The notes: generated by a model not told the origin, from the sequence alone. A stretch of 62,269 nucleotides of DNA from Pseudomonas grimontii (GCF_007858185.1 NZ_VFES01000030.1:1-62269); one strand, 5' to 3'. Counted from the first letter of the stretch, positions 33,015-41,955 are shown. A program made the numbers and translations.

Positions 33015-33764
33015 TTACTGCGTGCCATCCGCGTCCAGGCAGCGTGTCGACGGTGGTGGCTTTTTGCCGAAGGCCAGGAAGTCGCCCACCCAGCGGTTGA
33101 TACAACCACCGGCGTCCGGTTTGGCGGGTTCCTTGAGGCGCAACTGTTCGACCTTAAGCGTGCCGGCCATGTCGTGTTCGGCGTTGACCAACACCATGCG
33201 TGCGACGCGATCTGGAAACCGCGCGGCATAGCGGCTGCCCAGGCGCGTGGCGCTGGTGTCACCCAGGTAATGCAGCTGTGCGTCGCCCAGTTGGGCGCGT
33301 ACATACTCCATGTCCCGTACGGCCTGTTCGACGTCATGCTCCTGAGTGAGGTCGCGGGGGCCGAGTTCGATAACGTCGTAGCGGTTGAGCAGCGTGCGAT
33401 AGGCTTGCGTGGAATAGCGGTGCCAGCGGCTGGCGAGGTGAATGGCGAAGGTACTTACGTGGTCTTTTGGTGGCGTGTCGCCGGCCTGGGCGAATACCAG
33501 GCCCTCGCGGTTCAGCGGATCGCGGGCGCCGACACGGGTCAGGTAGAGGCGCTGTTTGCCCTGCCGGGGGACGGCGTAGTTGAGGGGGACGGTGACGATG
33601 CCGCACTGGGTACGCGACAGCACCTCGGGGTCCAGCCGTTCGACGCTGGGGAGGGGGCAGTCGAGCAGCCAATCGATGGCAGTGGGTTTGATCAGTGGCT
33701 CTGCCTGGCCAAGGTTTGCCATCAACCAGAGACAGCCACACGCGAGGTGTTTTGTAACATTCAT
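33015..33764 (-). CDS. Degenerate, C-terminally short alpha/beta hydrolase, exported
   Basis: A 249-residue protein with a signal peptide (about 1-21, ending NLGQAEP) and the start of a TAP-like alpha/beta hydrolase fold. The nucleophile elbow, GYSYG in active relatives, reads GDTSA at residues 168-172, so the catalytic Ser is replaced by Thr. The oxyanion-hole GGPGG segment reads AQAGDTPP. The protein ends about 60 residues after the elbow, about half the family length, lacking the part with the Asp and His. A catalytic role is unlikely; a binding function or a decaying gene is possible. It lies downstream of opmQ on the same strand. Confidence 0.65.
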   Translation of the reverse strand: MNVTKHLACGCLWLMANLGQAEPLIKPTAIDWLLDCPLPSVERLDPEVLSRTQCGIVTVPLNYAVPRQGKQRLYLTRVGARDPLNREGLVFAQAGDTPPKDHVSTFAIHLASRWHRYSTQAYRTLLNRYDVIELGPRDLTQEHDVEQAVRDMEYVRAQLGDAQLHYLGDTSATRLGSRYAARFPDRVARMVLVNAEHDMAGTLKVEQLRLKEPAKPDAGGCINRWVGDFLAFGKKPPPSTRCLDADGTQ

Positions 33765-33871
33765 CAAGAGATCCCGGGCAGCCGTGTAATGGCGGCTTTT
33801 TTACCAAGGATCCTTAGGCGAAGAATGTAGGGGTGGTAGACGACTGGTGTACGAAACTGGAGTTTCGTTTA

Positions 33872-35284
33872 TCAGATGCTGGTTTTCCAACCGCCGCCCA
33901 ATGCCTTGTACAGCGCGATGCTGGCCTGCAGGCGTGACAGTCGCAATTGCACGTTCAAGTCCTGGGCGGCATACAGGGTGCGCTGGGTTTCCAGTACCGT
34001 CAGCAAGTCTTCGGCACCCGCCTGGTAGCGGCTTTCGGCGATCTGGAAGGCCGTCCGGGCCTGTTGCAGTTCTTCCGTTTGCCATTGGCGCTGCTGGTCC
34101 AGGCGCGTGATGCTGCTGAGGGCTTTTTCCACATCGGCAAACCCGTTGATGATCGCGCCTCGGTAGGTGTACAGCAGCTCATCCTGGCGCGCGCGGGCCT
34201 TGTCCCGTTCGGCGCTTAAACGGCCGTTGTTGAAGATCGGCCCGACCAGGCCGGCGGTCAGCGTGTAGTAGGGGCTGCGCAGGACGTCCAGGGCCTTGTA
34301 GGCGTCGGAGCCGAGTGTGGCGCCGAGGGTCAGGGCTGGCAGCATGGCGGCGCGGGCCACGGTGACATCCGCTTGCGCTGCCGCCAGTTGGGCCTCGGCC
34401 TTGGCGATGTCCGGCCGGCGACTGAGCAACTGGCTGGGCATGCCGGCGCCGATGGTGGGCCAGGCCAGGTCCTGGAAGGGTTCGGTGCCCAGGTCCAGGG
34501 CCTGGACCGGCTGGCCGAGGAGGGCGGCGAGGGTGATCTGGGATTCTTCGACCAGTTGTTGAATCAACGGCAGTTGGCGTTGCTGGCTGGCCACCAGGCT
34601 TTTCTGCTGGGCCAGTTCGAGGGCCGTGGCGGAGCCCGCGTCGTAGCGGGTTTGCACCAGAGCGAGCACGTTACGTGCGTTGGCCAGGTTCAACTCGGCG
34701 ATCTGTTGGCGCTGGCGCGCGGCCAGGGTTTGCGCGTAGCGGTCGGCCACGTTGCTGAGCAGGGTCAGTTCCACGGTGGCCTGGTCGAACTCGCTGGCAC
34801 GCAGGCTGTGCAGGGCGCTGTCACGGGCAGCGGCGCGGCCTCCCCAGAAGTCCACCTCATAGCTGGCGGTAAGGTTGGCACCGAAATTGTCCACGGCGTC
34901 ATCGCTTTGCGAGGCGTCCAGCTCCGGCCCGCCGGGGCCGTGCAGCAGTTTCTGGTGACTGGTGGCGAGGTTGAACTTCACCTCGGGCAACAGCGGTGCC
35001 CCGGCGATCACCGCACTGGCCTGGGCCTGGCGCACGCGGGCCATGGCGGCGGCGACGTCGACACTGTCATGGCGGGCCTGCTCGACCAGGCGGTTCAACT
35101 GCGGGCTGCCGAACTGCGTCCACCAGCGCTGGTTGGTGGCCTGGGCCGCGTCGCGCTCGGCGAACTGCCAGGCGGCTGGCGCTGCAATGCCGCTGTCCAC
35201 GGCGGGCGGTTCACCGGCGCAGGCAGTGAGCAGCAGGCACAGGCTAAATGCAGACAGGTGCGAGGGGATGGATCGTTTATTCAC
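33872..35284 (-). CDS. opmQ: Outer membrane efflux lipoprotein, OpmQ-like
   Basis: A 470-residue TolC-family lipoprotein with lipobox LLTAC near residue 22 and the two long repeats of the outer membrane factor fold (SPQLNRLVEQARHDSVDVAA in the first; SRRPDIAKAEAQLAAAQADV in the second). The start is a GTG at 35284 overlapping the pvdT stop by eight bases. In P. aeruginosa PvdRT-OpmQ recycles and exports pyoverdine. The linkage to a PvdR-like adaptor, an FpvI-like sigma gene and pvdA makes this assignment more specific than a generic NodT-family pump. Confidence 0.83.
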   Translation of the reverse strand: MNKRSIPSHLSAFSLCLLLTACAGEPPAVDSGIAAPAAWQFAERDAAQATNQRWWTQFGSPQLNRLVEQARHDSVDVAAAMARVRQAQASAVIAGAPLLPEVKFNLATSHQKLLHGPGGPELDASQSDDAVDNFGANLTASYEVDFWGGRAAARDSALHSLRASEFDQATVELTLLSNVADRYAQTLAARQRQQIAELNLANARNVLALVQTRYDAGSATALELAQQKSLVASQQRQLPLIQQLVEESQITLAALLGQPVQALDLGTEPFQDLAWPTIGAGMPSQLLSRRPDIAKAEAQLAAAQADVTVARAAMLPALTLGATLGSDAYKALDVLRSPYYTLTAGLVGPIFNNGRLSAERDKARARQDELLYTYRGAIINGFADVEKALSSITRLDQQRQWQTEELQQARTAFQIAESRYQAGAEDLLTVLETQRTLYAAQDLNVQLRLSRLQASIALYKALGGGWKTSI

Positions 35285-37247
35285 TGGTCAACGCCTTAAC
35301 CGGATCGAGCCGGGCAGCTTTACGGGCCGGCATGAAGCCGAATACGACGCCGGTGACCAGTGCGCAACCAAATGCGCCAAGCACCGCCACCAGGGAAAAC
35401 TGCACCGCCACCTGGGCCAGTACCAGCATGCCGCCAACCAGCAGTGCCAGGGCGATACCGCACAGGCCGCCGACCACCGAAAGCATCACCGCCTCGGTCA
35501 GGAACTGGCGCAGGATGTCGCGCTGGCGCGCGCCGGTGGCCATGCGGATGCCGATCTCGCGCGTCCGTTCACGCACGGTCATCAGCATGATGTTCATCAC
35601 GCCAATACCGCCTACCAGCAGGGAAATCGCAGCAATCGAGCCGAGCATCAGCGACAGGGTGTTCTGGGTGTGCGCCTCGGCCTGGATCATCGCCGCGTTG
35701 TTGGTCAGCTCGTAGTCGCGCTTGCCGTTGTGCAGCTTTTGCATCAACTGATCGATGGCCACCTCGGCCTCGCGGACCTTGCGCGCATCGGCGGCGGCAA
35801 TCACCACGTATTCGGGGTTGTAGCTGCCGAACAGCCGCACGCTGGCGGCGGTGTAGGGGATGGCGATACGGTCATCGCTGTCCTTGTTACCGGAGCTGGC
35901 GCCTTTTTCCGCCAGCACGCCGATCACTTGGAACGGTACGTTTTCAATCAGGATGTACTGGCCGATGGGGTCGACTTCACCCTTGAACAGCTTTTCACGC
36001 ACGCGATGACCGATCACGGCCACGGTGGCGGCCGCACGCTCGTCGGCCGCCGTGAAGTAACTGCCCTCGACCACCGGCCAATTGAAAATATCCGGGAAGT
36101 TGGTGTCATTGCCGCCCACATAGGCCATGTAGTCGACGTTGCCGAAGCGCACCCCGGCTTCGCTGCCGTTGACCGGCATGATGCGTTGGACCTGGGGTAA
36201 TGCCGCGAGTGCGTGGACGTCATCGATGGTGACGATACCCGGCGGCGTGCGCGGGTTGGGCGACGATCCGCTGAGGTAGATAATGTTGGAGCCGAACGCC
36301 CCCATCTGCGCCATGACCTGGCGCTTGCTGCCCTCACCGACGGCCAGCATCACCACCACCGAGGCCACGCCGATGATGATCCCCAGCAGGGTCAGTGCGG
36401 TGCGGAACCGATTGATCCACATCACCCGCCAGGCGGCTTGCACCGCGTCGAGCAATTCGGCTTTCCACGCGCCATTGTGTTCGGCGCCGTCGGCCAGGCG
36501 CTGGCGCAGGTCCACGGCTTGCAACGCGCCGCGGGTGGCCGGTGGCGGGGCTGCGCCGTCATCGGCCGAGTCACTGATGATCAGGCCATCGCGAATTTCA
36601 ATCATGCGGTTGGCGCGCGCCGCCACTTCACGGTCGTGGGTGATCAGGATCACCACGTGGCCCTGGCTGGCCAGTTCGTCCAGCAGGGTCATCACCTCGG
36701 CGCCGCTGTGGCTGTCGAGGGCGCCGGTGGGTTCATCGGCGAGGATGATGTGGCCGCCGTTCATCAGCGCCCGAGCGATAGAGACGCGCTGTTGTTGCCC
36801 GCCGGACAGCTGGTGCGGCCGGTTGCCGGTGCGCTCGGCCAGGCCCAGGCGGGTGAGCAGCGCATGGGCGCGGGCATGGCGCTCGGCGGCGCTGATACCG
36901 GCGTAGATCGCCGGCATCTCGACGTTCTCCTGGGCCGAGCCCGAGGGGATCAAGTGGTAGCCCTGAAACACAAAGCCAAAGGCCTCGCGGCGCAGCCAGG
37001 CGAGTTCGTCGCTGTCCAGGTGGGCGACGTTTTCCCCGGCGAACAGGTACTCGCCTGTGCTTGGGCGGTCGAGGCAACCGAGGATATTCATCAGCGTGGA
37101 CTTGCCGGAACCGGAAGCCCCGACGATGGCGACGAATTCCCCGGCATGGATCGACAGGTCGATGCCGCGCAACACATCGACCTGCGGGCTGTCGCCGCCG
37201 CCGTAGGATTTGCGGATGTTCTTGAGTTCGATCAGCGGCGTGGTCAC
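35277..37247 (-). CDS. pvdT: MacB-type ABC exporter, PvdT-like
   Basis: A 656-residue fusion of ATPase and permease. Walker A GASGSGKST lies at about 43-51, LSGGQQQRVSIARAL near 145 and Walker B ILADEPTGALD near 166. A membrane helix (TALLTLLGIIIGVASVVVML, near 280) precedes a periplasmic domain, and three FtsX helices follow from about 525. This is the MacB layout. It starts at GTG one base after the pvdR stop. It should move pyoverdine from the periplasm through OpmQ. Confidence 0.85.
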   Translation of the reverse strand: MTTPLIELKNIRKSYGGGDSPQVDVLRGIDLSIHAGEFVAIVGASGSGKSTLMNILGCLDRPSTGEYLFAGENVAHLDSDELAWLRREAFGFVFQGYHLIPSGSAQENVEMPAIYAGISAAERHARAHALLTRLGLAERTGNRPHQLSGGQQQRVSIARALMNGGHIILADEPTGALDSHSGAEVMTLLDELASQGHVVILITHDREVAARANRMIEIRDGLIISDSADDGAAPPPATRGALQAVDLRQRLADGAEHNGAWKAELLDAVQAAWRVMWINRFRTALTLLGIIIGVASVVVMLAVGEGSKRQVMAQMGAFGSNIIYLSGSSPNPRTPPGIVTIDDVHALAALPQVQRIMPVNGSEAGVRFGNVDYMAYVGGNDTNFPDIFNWPVVEGSYFTAADERAAATVAVIGHRVREKLFKGEVDPIGQYILIENVPFQVIGVLAEKGASSGNKDSDDRIAIPYTAASVRLFGSYNPEYVVIAAADARKVREAEVAIDQLMQKLHNGKRDYELTNNAAMIQAEAHTQNTLSLMLGSIAAISLLVGGIGVMNIMLMTVRERTREIGIRMATGARQRDILRQFLTEAVMLSVVGGLCGIALALLVGGMLVLAQVAVQFSLVAVLGAFGCALVTGVVFGFMPARKAARLDPVKALTSE

Positions 37248-37248
37248 C

Positions 37249-38418
37249 TCAACCCCCGTTGCCGTCGGCCGGGCCGATCAGCAGGTGATCGCCTTCGTGC
37301 AGGCCGTCGAGTACTTCGACCCGCAGGCGATCACTGATGCCCAGGCGCACTTCACGTTCTTCGATGCGGCCGTTGGTGGCGACCACGCGGGCGATCTGCT
37401 TGTCGGCACTTGAGGTGCCCAGCAGCGCGGCGACCGGCGCGGTGAGGACGTCCTTGGCCTGGCTGGCGACGAAAAACACCTGGGTGGTCATTTCGGCCAT
37501 CAAGGCGTTGTCGCCGTTGTCCACATCCAGCAGCACGGTGTACAGCACCACGCGGCCGGTACCGCTTTTGCCGGAGCTGTTGGGGCTGCCGCTGCCTTGG
37601 GTTTCATTCAGTGGCTTGGGTGGGATCGGCAGGATCTGGCGCACGGTGCTGGTCCAGCGCCGGTTGCCGCCGCTGAGGGTGGTGAAATAGGCGGTCATGC
37701 CGGGTTTGACGTGGCCGATGTCGGCTTCCGAGACTTCGGCCCACACGGTCATCGGCGACAATTTGGCGATGCGCAGGATCAGCGGCGTCTGCTGCTGGGC
37801 ATTGAGGGTCTGGCCGACCCGCGCGTCTACCGCGACTACGGTGCCGGTCATCGGTGCGTAGATGCGCGTGTAGCCCAGTTCCGCTTCATCGCTGCGCAGG
37901 CTGGCCTGGGCCTGGAGAATCTGGGCCTGGAACATGTCCATCCGGGCCTGGGTGGCGCTCAGTTCGGCCTTGGCGGTTTGCACGTCTTCCTCGCGCGTGG
38001 CGTTGCCTGCGGCCAGGCGCTGCTGGCGTTGGTACTTCTGGCGCGCCAGTGCGTGCTGGGCCTTTTGCTCCTGCAACTGCGCCTTGAGGTTTTCGATGGC
38101 ATAACGGCTGGCGTCGAGCTTGGCTTTTTGCGTGGAAGGGTCGATCTCCACCAGCAATTGGCCTTCCTGCACCTGATCGCCGGCTTCAACGTGGATCTTG
38201 CGGATCTGCCCGGACGCCTGGGCGCCCACGTCGACATAACGGCGCGGTTGCAGGGTGCCCAGGGCCGTGACGCTGTTTTCGATATTGCCGCGGGTGACGG
38301 TGACGGTGGTCAGGGTCTCACGCCCCGGCGGCAACACCTGCCAGGCGGCGACGGCGATGATGGGAATCAGGCACGCGATAGCTAGCAAGGCGCGTCGGGC
38401 AGGGCGAGGGCGTTTCAT
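37249..38418 (-). CDS. pvdR: Periplasmic adaptor (membrane fusion protein), PvdR-like
   Basis: A 389-residue MacA-type adaptor: N-terminal membrane helix (about 9-27), barrel-sandwich lipoyl halves (DVGAQASGQIRKIHVEAGDQ near 63; YAPMTGTVVAVDARVGQT near 185), a coiled-coil hairpin between them (95-175) and a beta-barrel domain near 220. It is first in the pvdRT-opmQ operon. A PvdS-type promoter box on the minus strand at 38474-38497 lies 56-79 bases upstream of the start, tying export to pyoverdine synthesis. Confidence 0.85.
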   Translation of the reverse strand: MKRPRPARRALLAIACLIPIIAVAAWQVLPPGRETLTTVTVTRGNIENSVTALGTLQPRRYVDVGAQASGQIRKIHVEAGDQVQEGQLLVEIDPSTQKAKLDASRYAIENLKAQLQEQKAQHALARQKYQRQQRLAAGNATREEDVQTAKAELSATQARMDMFQAQILQAQASLRSDEAELGYTRIYAPMTGTVVAVDARVGQTLNAQQQTPLILRIAKLSPMTVWAEVSEADIGHVKPGMTAYFTTLSGGNRRWTSTVRQILPIPPKPLNETQGSGSPNSSGKSGTGRVVLYTVLLDVDNGDNALMAEMTTQVFFVASQAKDVLTAPVAALLGTSSADKQIARVVATNGRIEEREVRLGISDRLRVEVLDGLHEGDHLLIGPADGNGG

Positions 38419-38473
38419 GCTTAGGTTCCAGCCAGGAAAGTTCGGAGCGCAGTTGCGCAGAGCTGACAGTTAA

Positions 38474-38497
38474 ACGAGAGAATTGGCCGAGGATTTA
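38474..38497 (-). promoter_or_regulatory. PvdS-type (IS box) promoter for pvdRT-opmQ
   Basis: Read on the minus strand: TAAAT, 16 bases, CGT. This matches the TAAAT-N16/17-CGT iron-starvation box recognised by the PvdS sigma factor in P. aeruginosa. It ends 56 bases before the pvdR start. An equal box lies before pvdA at 39170. Confidence 0.75.
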
Positions 38498-38570
38498 GGC
38501 CGTTACATAAGCGGTTACAGGTCTTGTGCGAAAAAAAATCGGCCTGTGGATGCAAGTCTTGTTTAAAAGT

Positions 38571-38592
38571 AGATGAGAATTACTATAAATTG
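38571..38592. promoter_or_regulatory. Fur-box-like site before the sigma factor gene
   Basis: AGATGAGAATTACTATAAAT resembles the ATGAGAATTATTATCATT-type Fur sites that precede FecI-type sigma genes; it lies about 85 bases upstream of the start at 38675. The match is partial on the right side. Fur repression of this sigma gene would be expected from its family. Confidence 0.5.
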
Positions 38593-38674
38593 CACCTACC
38601 CAAACTGCCATTACTGAATACGCTGTCTTTTTTGCACCCAAGGACCTAATGCCGCGGCCTGGAGGCCAGGAGTC

Positions 38675-39157
38675 ATGTTGGAAAACTACTATCGCGAGCT
38701 GGTGTGCTTCCTCAACGCCAAGCTGGGCAACCGTCAGGTGGCCGAGGATGTGGTGCATGACGCTTACGTCCGGGTGCTGGAACGATCCAGCGGTACCCCC
38801 ATCGAACAGCCGCGCGCCTTTTTGTATCGCACCGCGCTGAACCTGGTGATCGACGGCCACCGGCGTAACGCCTTGCGCCAGGTCGAACCCCTGGATGTAC
38901 TCGACAGCGAGGAGCGCTTCGCCGCCTGTTCGCCCCATGCCACCCATGCCTACGCCCAACGCCTGGCCATGCTCGAACGCGCCCTGGCCGAGCTGCCGGC
39001 GGCCTGTCGCGACAGCTTCCTGCTGCGCAAGCTTGAGGGCCTGAGCCACCTGCAAATCGCCGAGCGCCTGGGTATTTCCCGCACCCTGGTGGAAAAACAC
39101 ATCGTTAACGCCATGAAGCATTGCCGGGTGCGGATGCGCGAGTGGGACGCGCACTGA
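38675..39157 (+). CDS. fpvI: ECF sigma factor, FpvI-like
   Basis: A 160-residue extracytoplasmic-function sigma factor of the iron-starvation (FecI/FpvI) group. Region 2 includes NRQVAEDVVHDAYVRVLERS (near 18-38), region 4 LRKLEGLSHLQIAERLGISR (near 120-140). The length agrees with FpvI (about 159) rather than PvdS (about 187). AGGCCAGGAG precedes the ATG. In P. aeruginosa FpvI drives the ferripyoverdine receptor gene fpvA and is held by the anti-sigma FpvR, encoded next to it. No such gene is present here, so the partner must lie elsewhere. Confidence 0.78.
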   Translation: MLENYYRELVCFLNAKLGNRQVAEDVVHDAYVRVLERSSGTPIEQPRAFLYRTALNLVIDGHRRNALRQVEPLDVLDSEERFAACSPHATHAYAQRLAMLERALAELPAACRDSFLLRKLEGLSHLQIAERLGISRTLVEKHIVNAMKHCRVRMREWDAH

Positions 39158-39169
39158 TCGCTGATCAGT

Positions 39170-39193
39170 TAAATTTTAATTCACTGTCCTCGT
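39170..39193 (+). promoter_or_regulatory. PvdS-type (IS box) promoter for pvdA
   Basis: TAAAT, 16 bases, CGT on the plus strand, 84 bases before the pvdA start. It has the same spacing as the box in front of pvdR. It gives pvdA its own promoter, separate from the sigma gene upstream. Confidence 0.78.
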
Positions 39194-39276
39194 TTCCTAT
39201 CAACACATGACCTGTTGTGCAGGTCTCGAAGGTATTCCCGCCCCACCGCCAAGGGGCTTATCCAGAGGACACTGGA

Positions 39277-40614
39277 ATGACACAGGCAATTGCTTCGCCC
39301 GCGGTTCACGACCTGATCGGTATCGGTTTTGGCCCTTCGAACCTGGCGCTGGCCATCGCCCTGCAGGAGCGCGAAAAGGCGCAGGGCAAACTGGACGTAC
39401 TGTTTCTCGACAAACAGGCCGATTACCGCTGGCACGGCAATACCCTGGTGACCCAGAGCGAGCTGCAGATTTCGTTCCTCAAGGACCTGGTGACCCTGCG
39501 CAACCCCACCAGCCCGTACTCCTTCGTCAATTACCTGAAAGCCCACGACCGCCTGGTGGACTTCATCAACCTGGGCACCTTTTACCCGTGCCGCATGGAG
39601 TACAACGACTACCTGCGCTGGGTCGCCGGGCAGTTCCAGGCCCAGGCCCGCTACGGCGAGGAAGTGCTGGCCATCGAGCCGATCCTGCACCAGCAGCAGG
39701 TGGAGGCGCTGCGCGTGATCTCCCGCGATGCGGTGGGCGAGCAGCATGTGCGCACTACGCGTTCGGTGGTGGTCAGCGCCGGCGGCACGCCGCGCATTCC
39801 CGAAACATTCAAGGCCCTCAAGGGCGACAGCCGGGTGTTCCACCATTCCCAGTACCTGGAGCGCATGGCCACCCAGCCTTGCGTGGACGGCAAGGCGATG
39901 CGCATCGCAATCATCGGTGGTGGCCAGAGCGCGGCCGAAGCCTTTATCGACCTGAATGACAGCTTCCCCTCGGTGCAGGTCGACATGATCCTGCGCGGTT
40001 CGGCGCTCAAGCCGGCCGATGACAGCCCGTTCGTCAACGAAGTGTTCTCGCCGGCCTTCACCGACCTGGTGTTCCAGCAAGTCGGTGCCGAGCGCGAGCG
40101 CCTGGTCGCCGAGTACCAGAACACCAACTATTCGGTGGTCGACCTCGACCTGATCGAGCGCATCTACGGGATTTTCTACCGCCAGAAAGTCTCCGGCATC
40201 GCCCGCCAGGCCTTCCGCACCATGACCGTGGTCGAGAAGGCGACCCCCGGCCCCCTGGGCATCGAACTGGCCCTGCGCAACAACGCCAATGGCGAAACCA
40301 GCGTCAACCATTACGACGCGGTGATCCTTGCCACCGGCTACGAGCGCGAGACGCATCGCGCACTGCTGGCGCCGCTGGAGGAATATCTGGGCGATTTTGA
40401 AGTCGCGCGCGACTACCGCATCGTCACCGATGAGCGCTGCAACGCCGGCATCTACATCCAGGGCTTCAGCCAGGCCAGCCATGGCTTGAGCGATACGTTG
40501 CTGTCGGTGCTACCGATTCGTGCGGATGAGATTGCGGCGTCGCTGTTCGAAAACGACCGTAGCCGTGGCAAGGGCCGGTCGGTGCAGGATCTGCTCCTGG
40601 CCACCGCCAGTTGA
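39277..40614 (+). CDS. pvdA: L-ornithine N5-monooxygenase
   Basis: A 445-residue flavin monooxygenase, near the usual 443. The FAD motif GIGFGPSNLALA starts at residue 15, the NADPH motif IIGGGQSAAEA lies near 210 and the C-terminal ATGYERETHRALL near 353. The ATG at 39277 follows AGAGGAC; the frame to 39217 is an unsupported extension. PvdA hydroxylates L-ornithine at N5 using NADPH and oxygen, the first step to the hydroxamate groups of pyoverdine. A PvdS-type promoter precedes it. Confidence 0.93.
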   Translation: MTQAIASPAVHDLIGIGFGPSNLALAIALQEREKAQGKLDVLFLDKQADYRWHGNTLVTQSELQISFLKDLVTLRNPTSPYSFVNYLKAHDRLVDFINLGTFYPCRMEYNDYLRWVAGQFQAQARYGEEVLAIEPILHQQQVEALRVISRDAVGEQHVRTTRSVVVSAGGTPRIPETFKALKGDSRVFHHSQYLERMATQPCVDGKAMRIAIIGGGQSAAEAFIDLNDSFPSVQVDMILRGSALKPADDSPFVNEVFSPAFTDLVFQQVGAERERLVAEYQNTNYSVVDLDLIERIYGIFYRQKVSGIARQAFRTMTVVEKATPGPLGIELALRNNANGETSVNHYDAVILATGYERETHRALLAPLEEYLGDFEVARDYRIVTDERCNAGIYIQGFSQASHGLSDTLLSVLPIRADEIAASLFENDRSRGKGRSVQDLLLATAS

Positions 40615-40617
40615 CGA

Positions 40618-40692
40618 AAGCTGCAAGCTACAAGCTACAAGCTACAAGCTGCAGGCTCCAAGCTTGTAGCTTGTAGCTTGTAGCTTGTAGCT
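40618..40692. repeat. Inverted array of 7-bp AAGCTAC/GTAGCTT repeats
   Basis: Three to four tandem AGCTACA units (40624-40651) are followed, after a short centre, by four inverted TGTAGCT units (40663-40692), so the array folds into a stem of about 25 bp. It lies right after pvdA and just before the SOS-type box at 40704. It may serve as the pvdA transcript end; tandem units make length variation likely. Confidence 0.8.
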
Positions 40693-40703
40693 ATGCTCTG
40701 ATA

Positions 40704-40719
40704 CTGTACAAAAAACCAG
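40704..40719. promoter_or_regulatory. LexA-type SOS box
   Basis: CTGTACAAAAAACCAG fits CTG-N10-CAG and is extended to a symmetric TACTG...CAGTA. It ends 15 bases before the radical-SAM gene's ATG at 40735. The gene's DNA-repair annotation makes SOS control plausible. Confidence 0.7.
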
Positions 40720-40734
40720 TATCGGTAGCCCTCC

Positions 40735-41955
40735 ATGCAGTTGATCGAAAAACTCAGCATCCTTGCCGACGCCGCCAAGTACGACGCCTCCTGCGCCAGC
40801 AGTGGTGCGCCCAAGCGCAGTTCGGAGGGCAAGGCGGGGCTGGGTTCCACCGATGGCATGGGGATCTGCCACAGCTACACGCCGGACGGTCGCTGCGTGT
40901 CGCTGCTCAAGGTGCTGCTCACCAACTTCTGCCTCTACGACTGCCAATACTGCGTCAACCGCCGCTCCAGCGACGTGCCCCGCGCACGCTTCAGCCCGGA
41001 GGAGGTGGTCACCCTGACCCTGGATTTCTACAAGCGCAACTGCGTCAGCGGCCTGTTTCTCAGCTCCGGCATCATTCGTTCGGCCGACTACACCATGGAG
41101 CAGTTGGTGCGCGTGGCCAAACTGCTGCGCGAAGAGCATGACTTTCGCGGTTACATCCACCTCAAGACCATCCCCGAAGCCGACCCGGCGCTGATTGCCG
41201 AGGCCGGGCGCTACGCCGATCGCCTCAGCGTGAATATCGAACTGCCCACCGATGCCAGCCTGCAAACCCTGGCGCCGGAAAAACAGATCGTCTCGATCAA
41301 GCAGGCCATGCAGACCATCTACACCGGCGAGCAGACGGTCCTGAACGAACCCCGCGCGCCGCGTTTCGCCCCGGCCGGGCAGAGCACGCAGATGATCGTC
41401 GGCGCCGACGAGACCGACGACAGCACCATCCTTCACAGTGCCGAGGCGCTGTATGGCAACTTCAAGCTGCGCCGCGTGTATTACTCGGCCTTCAGCCCCA
41501 TCCCCAACAGCCCGAAAAGCGTACCCCTGGCCGCGCCACCGTTGATGCGCGAGCATCGCTTGTATCAGGCGGATTTTTTGCTGCGCAGCTACGGCTTCAG
41601 TGCCAACGAACTGTTCGAAGGCCCCGGCCACCTGGCCCTGGACATCGACCCCAAGCTGGCCTGGGCCCTGGAGCACCGCGAGGTGTTCCCCCTGGACCTG
41701 AATCGCGCCGAGCCGACCTTGATCGCACGTATTCCGGGGATCGGCCTGCGCACCACCCAGCGCCTGGTGGACCTGCGTCGCGAACGCAAGATCCGCTTCG
41801 AAGACCTGGCACGCATGCGCTGTGTGCTGGCCAAGGCCAAGCCGTTTTTCATCACCAGTGACTACCACCCGCAACAGGCGGACAGCACCAGCGTGCTGCT
41901 GCGCGAACAGCTGCGCGACCGTCCGCAACCGCAACAGATGGGGTTGTGGGGATGA
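40735..41955 (+). CDS. Putative DNA modification/repair radical SAM protein (TIGR03916-like)
   Basis: A 406-residue radical SAM enzyme. The cluster-binding cysteines are Cys66, Cys70 and Cys73 (FCLYDCQYC); a helix-hairpin-helix-like DNA-binding stretch, ARIPGIGLRTTQRLVDLR, lies near 328-346. The combination with the next gene, whose start overlaps by four bases, is the known but uncharacterised TIGR03916/TIGR03915 pair predicted to act on DNA. Its reaction has not been established to my knowledge. A LexA-type box just upstream links it to the DNA-damage response. Confidence 0.85.
   Translation: MQLIEKLSILADAAKYDASCASSGAPKRSSEGKAGLGSTDGMGICHSYTPDGRCVSLLKVLLTNFCLYDCQYCVNRRSSDVPRARFSPEEVVTLTLDFYKRNCVSGLFLSSGIIRSADYTMEQLVRVAKLLREEHDFRGYIHLKTIPEADPALIAEAGRYADRLSVNIELPTDASLQTLAPEKQIVSIKQAMQTIYTGEQTVLNEPRAPRFAPAGQSTQMIVGADETDDSTILHSAEALYGNFKLRRVYYSAFSPIPNSPKSVPLAAPPLMREHRLYQADFLLRSYGFSANELFEGPGHLALDIDPKLAWALEHREVFPLDLNRAEPTLIARIPGIGLRTTQRLVDLRRERKIRFEDLARMRCVLAKAKPFFITSDYHPQQADSTSVLLREQLRDRPQPQQMGLWG

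Noticed and set aside
40618..40692. Short regular repeats considered as a CRISPR array
   Set aside because: Units are 7 bp, without unique spacers, and arranged as an inverted pair.
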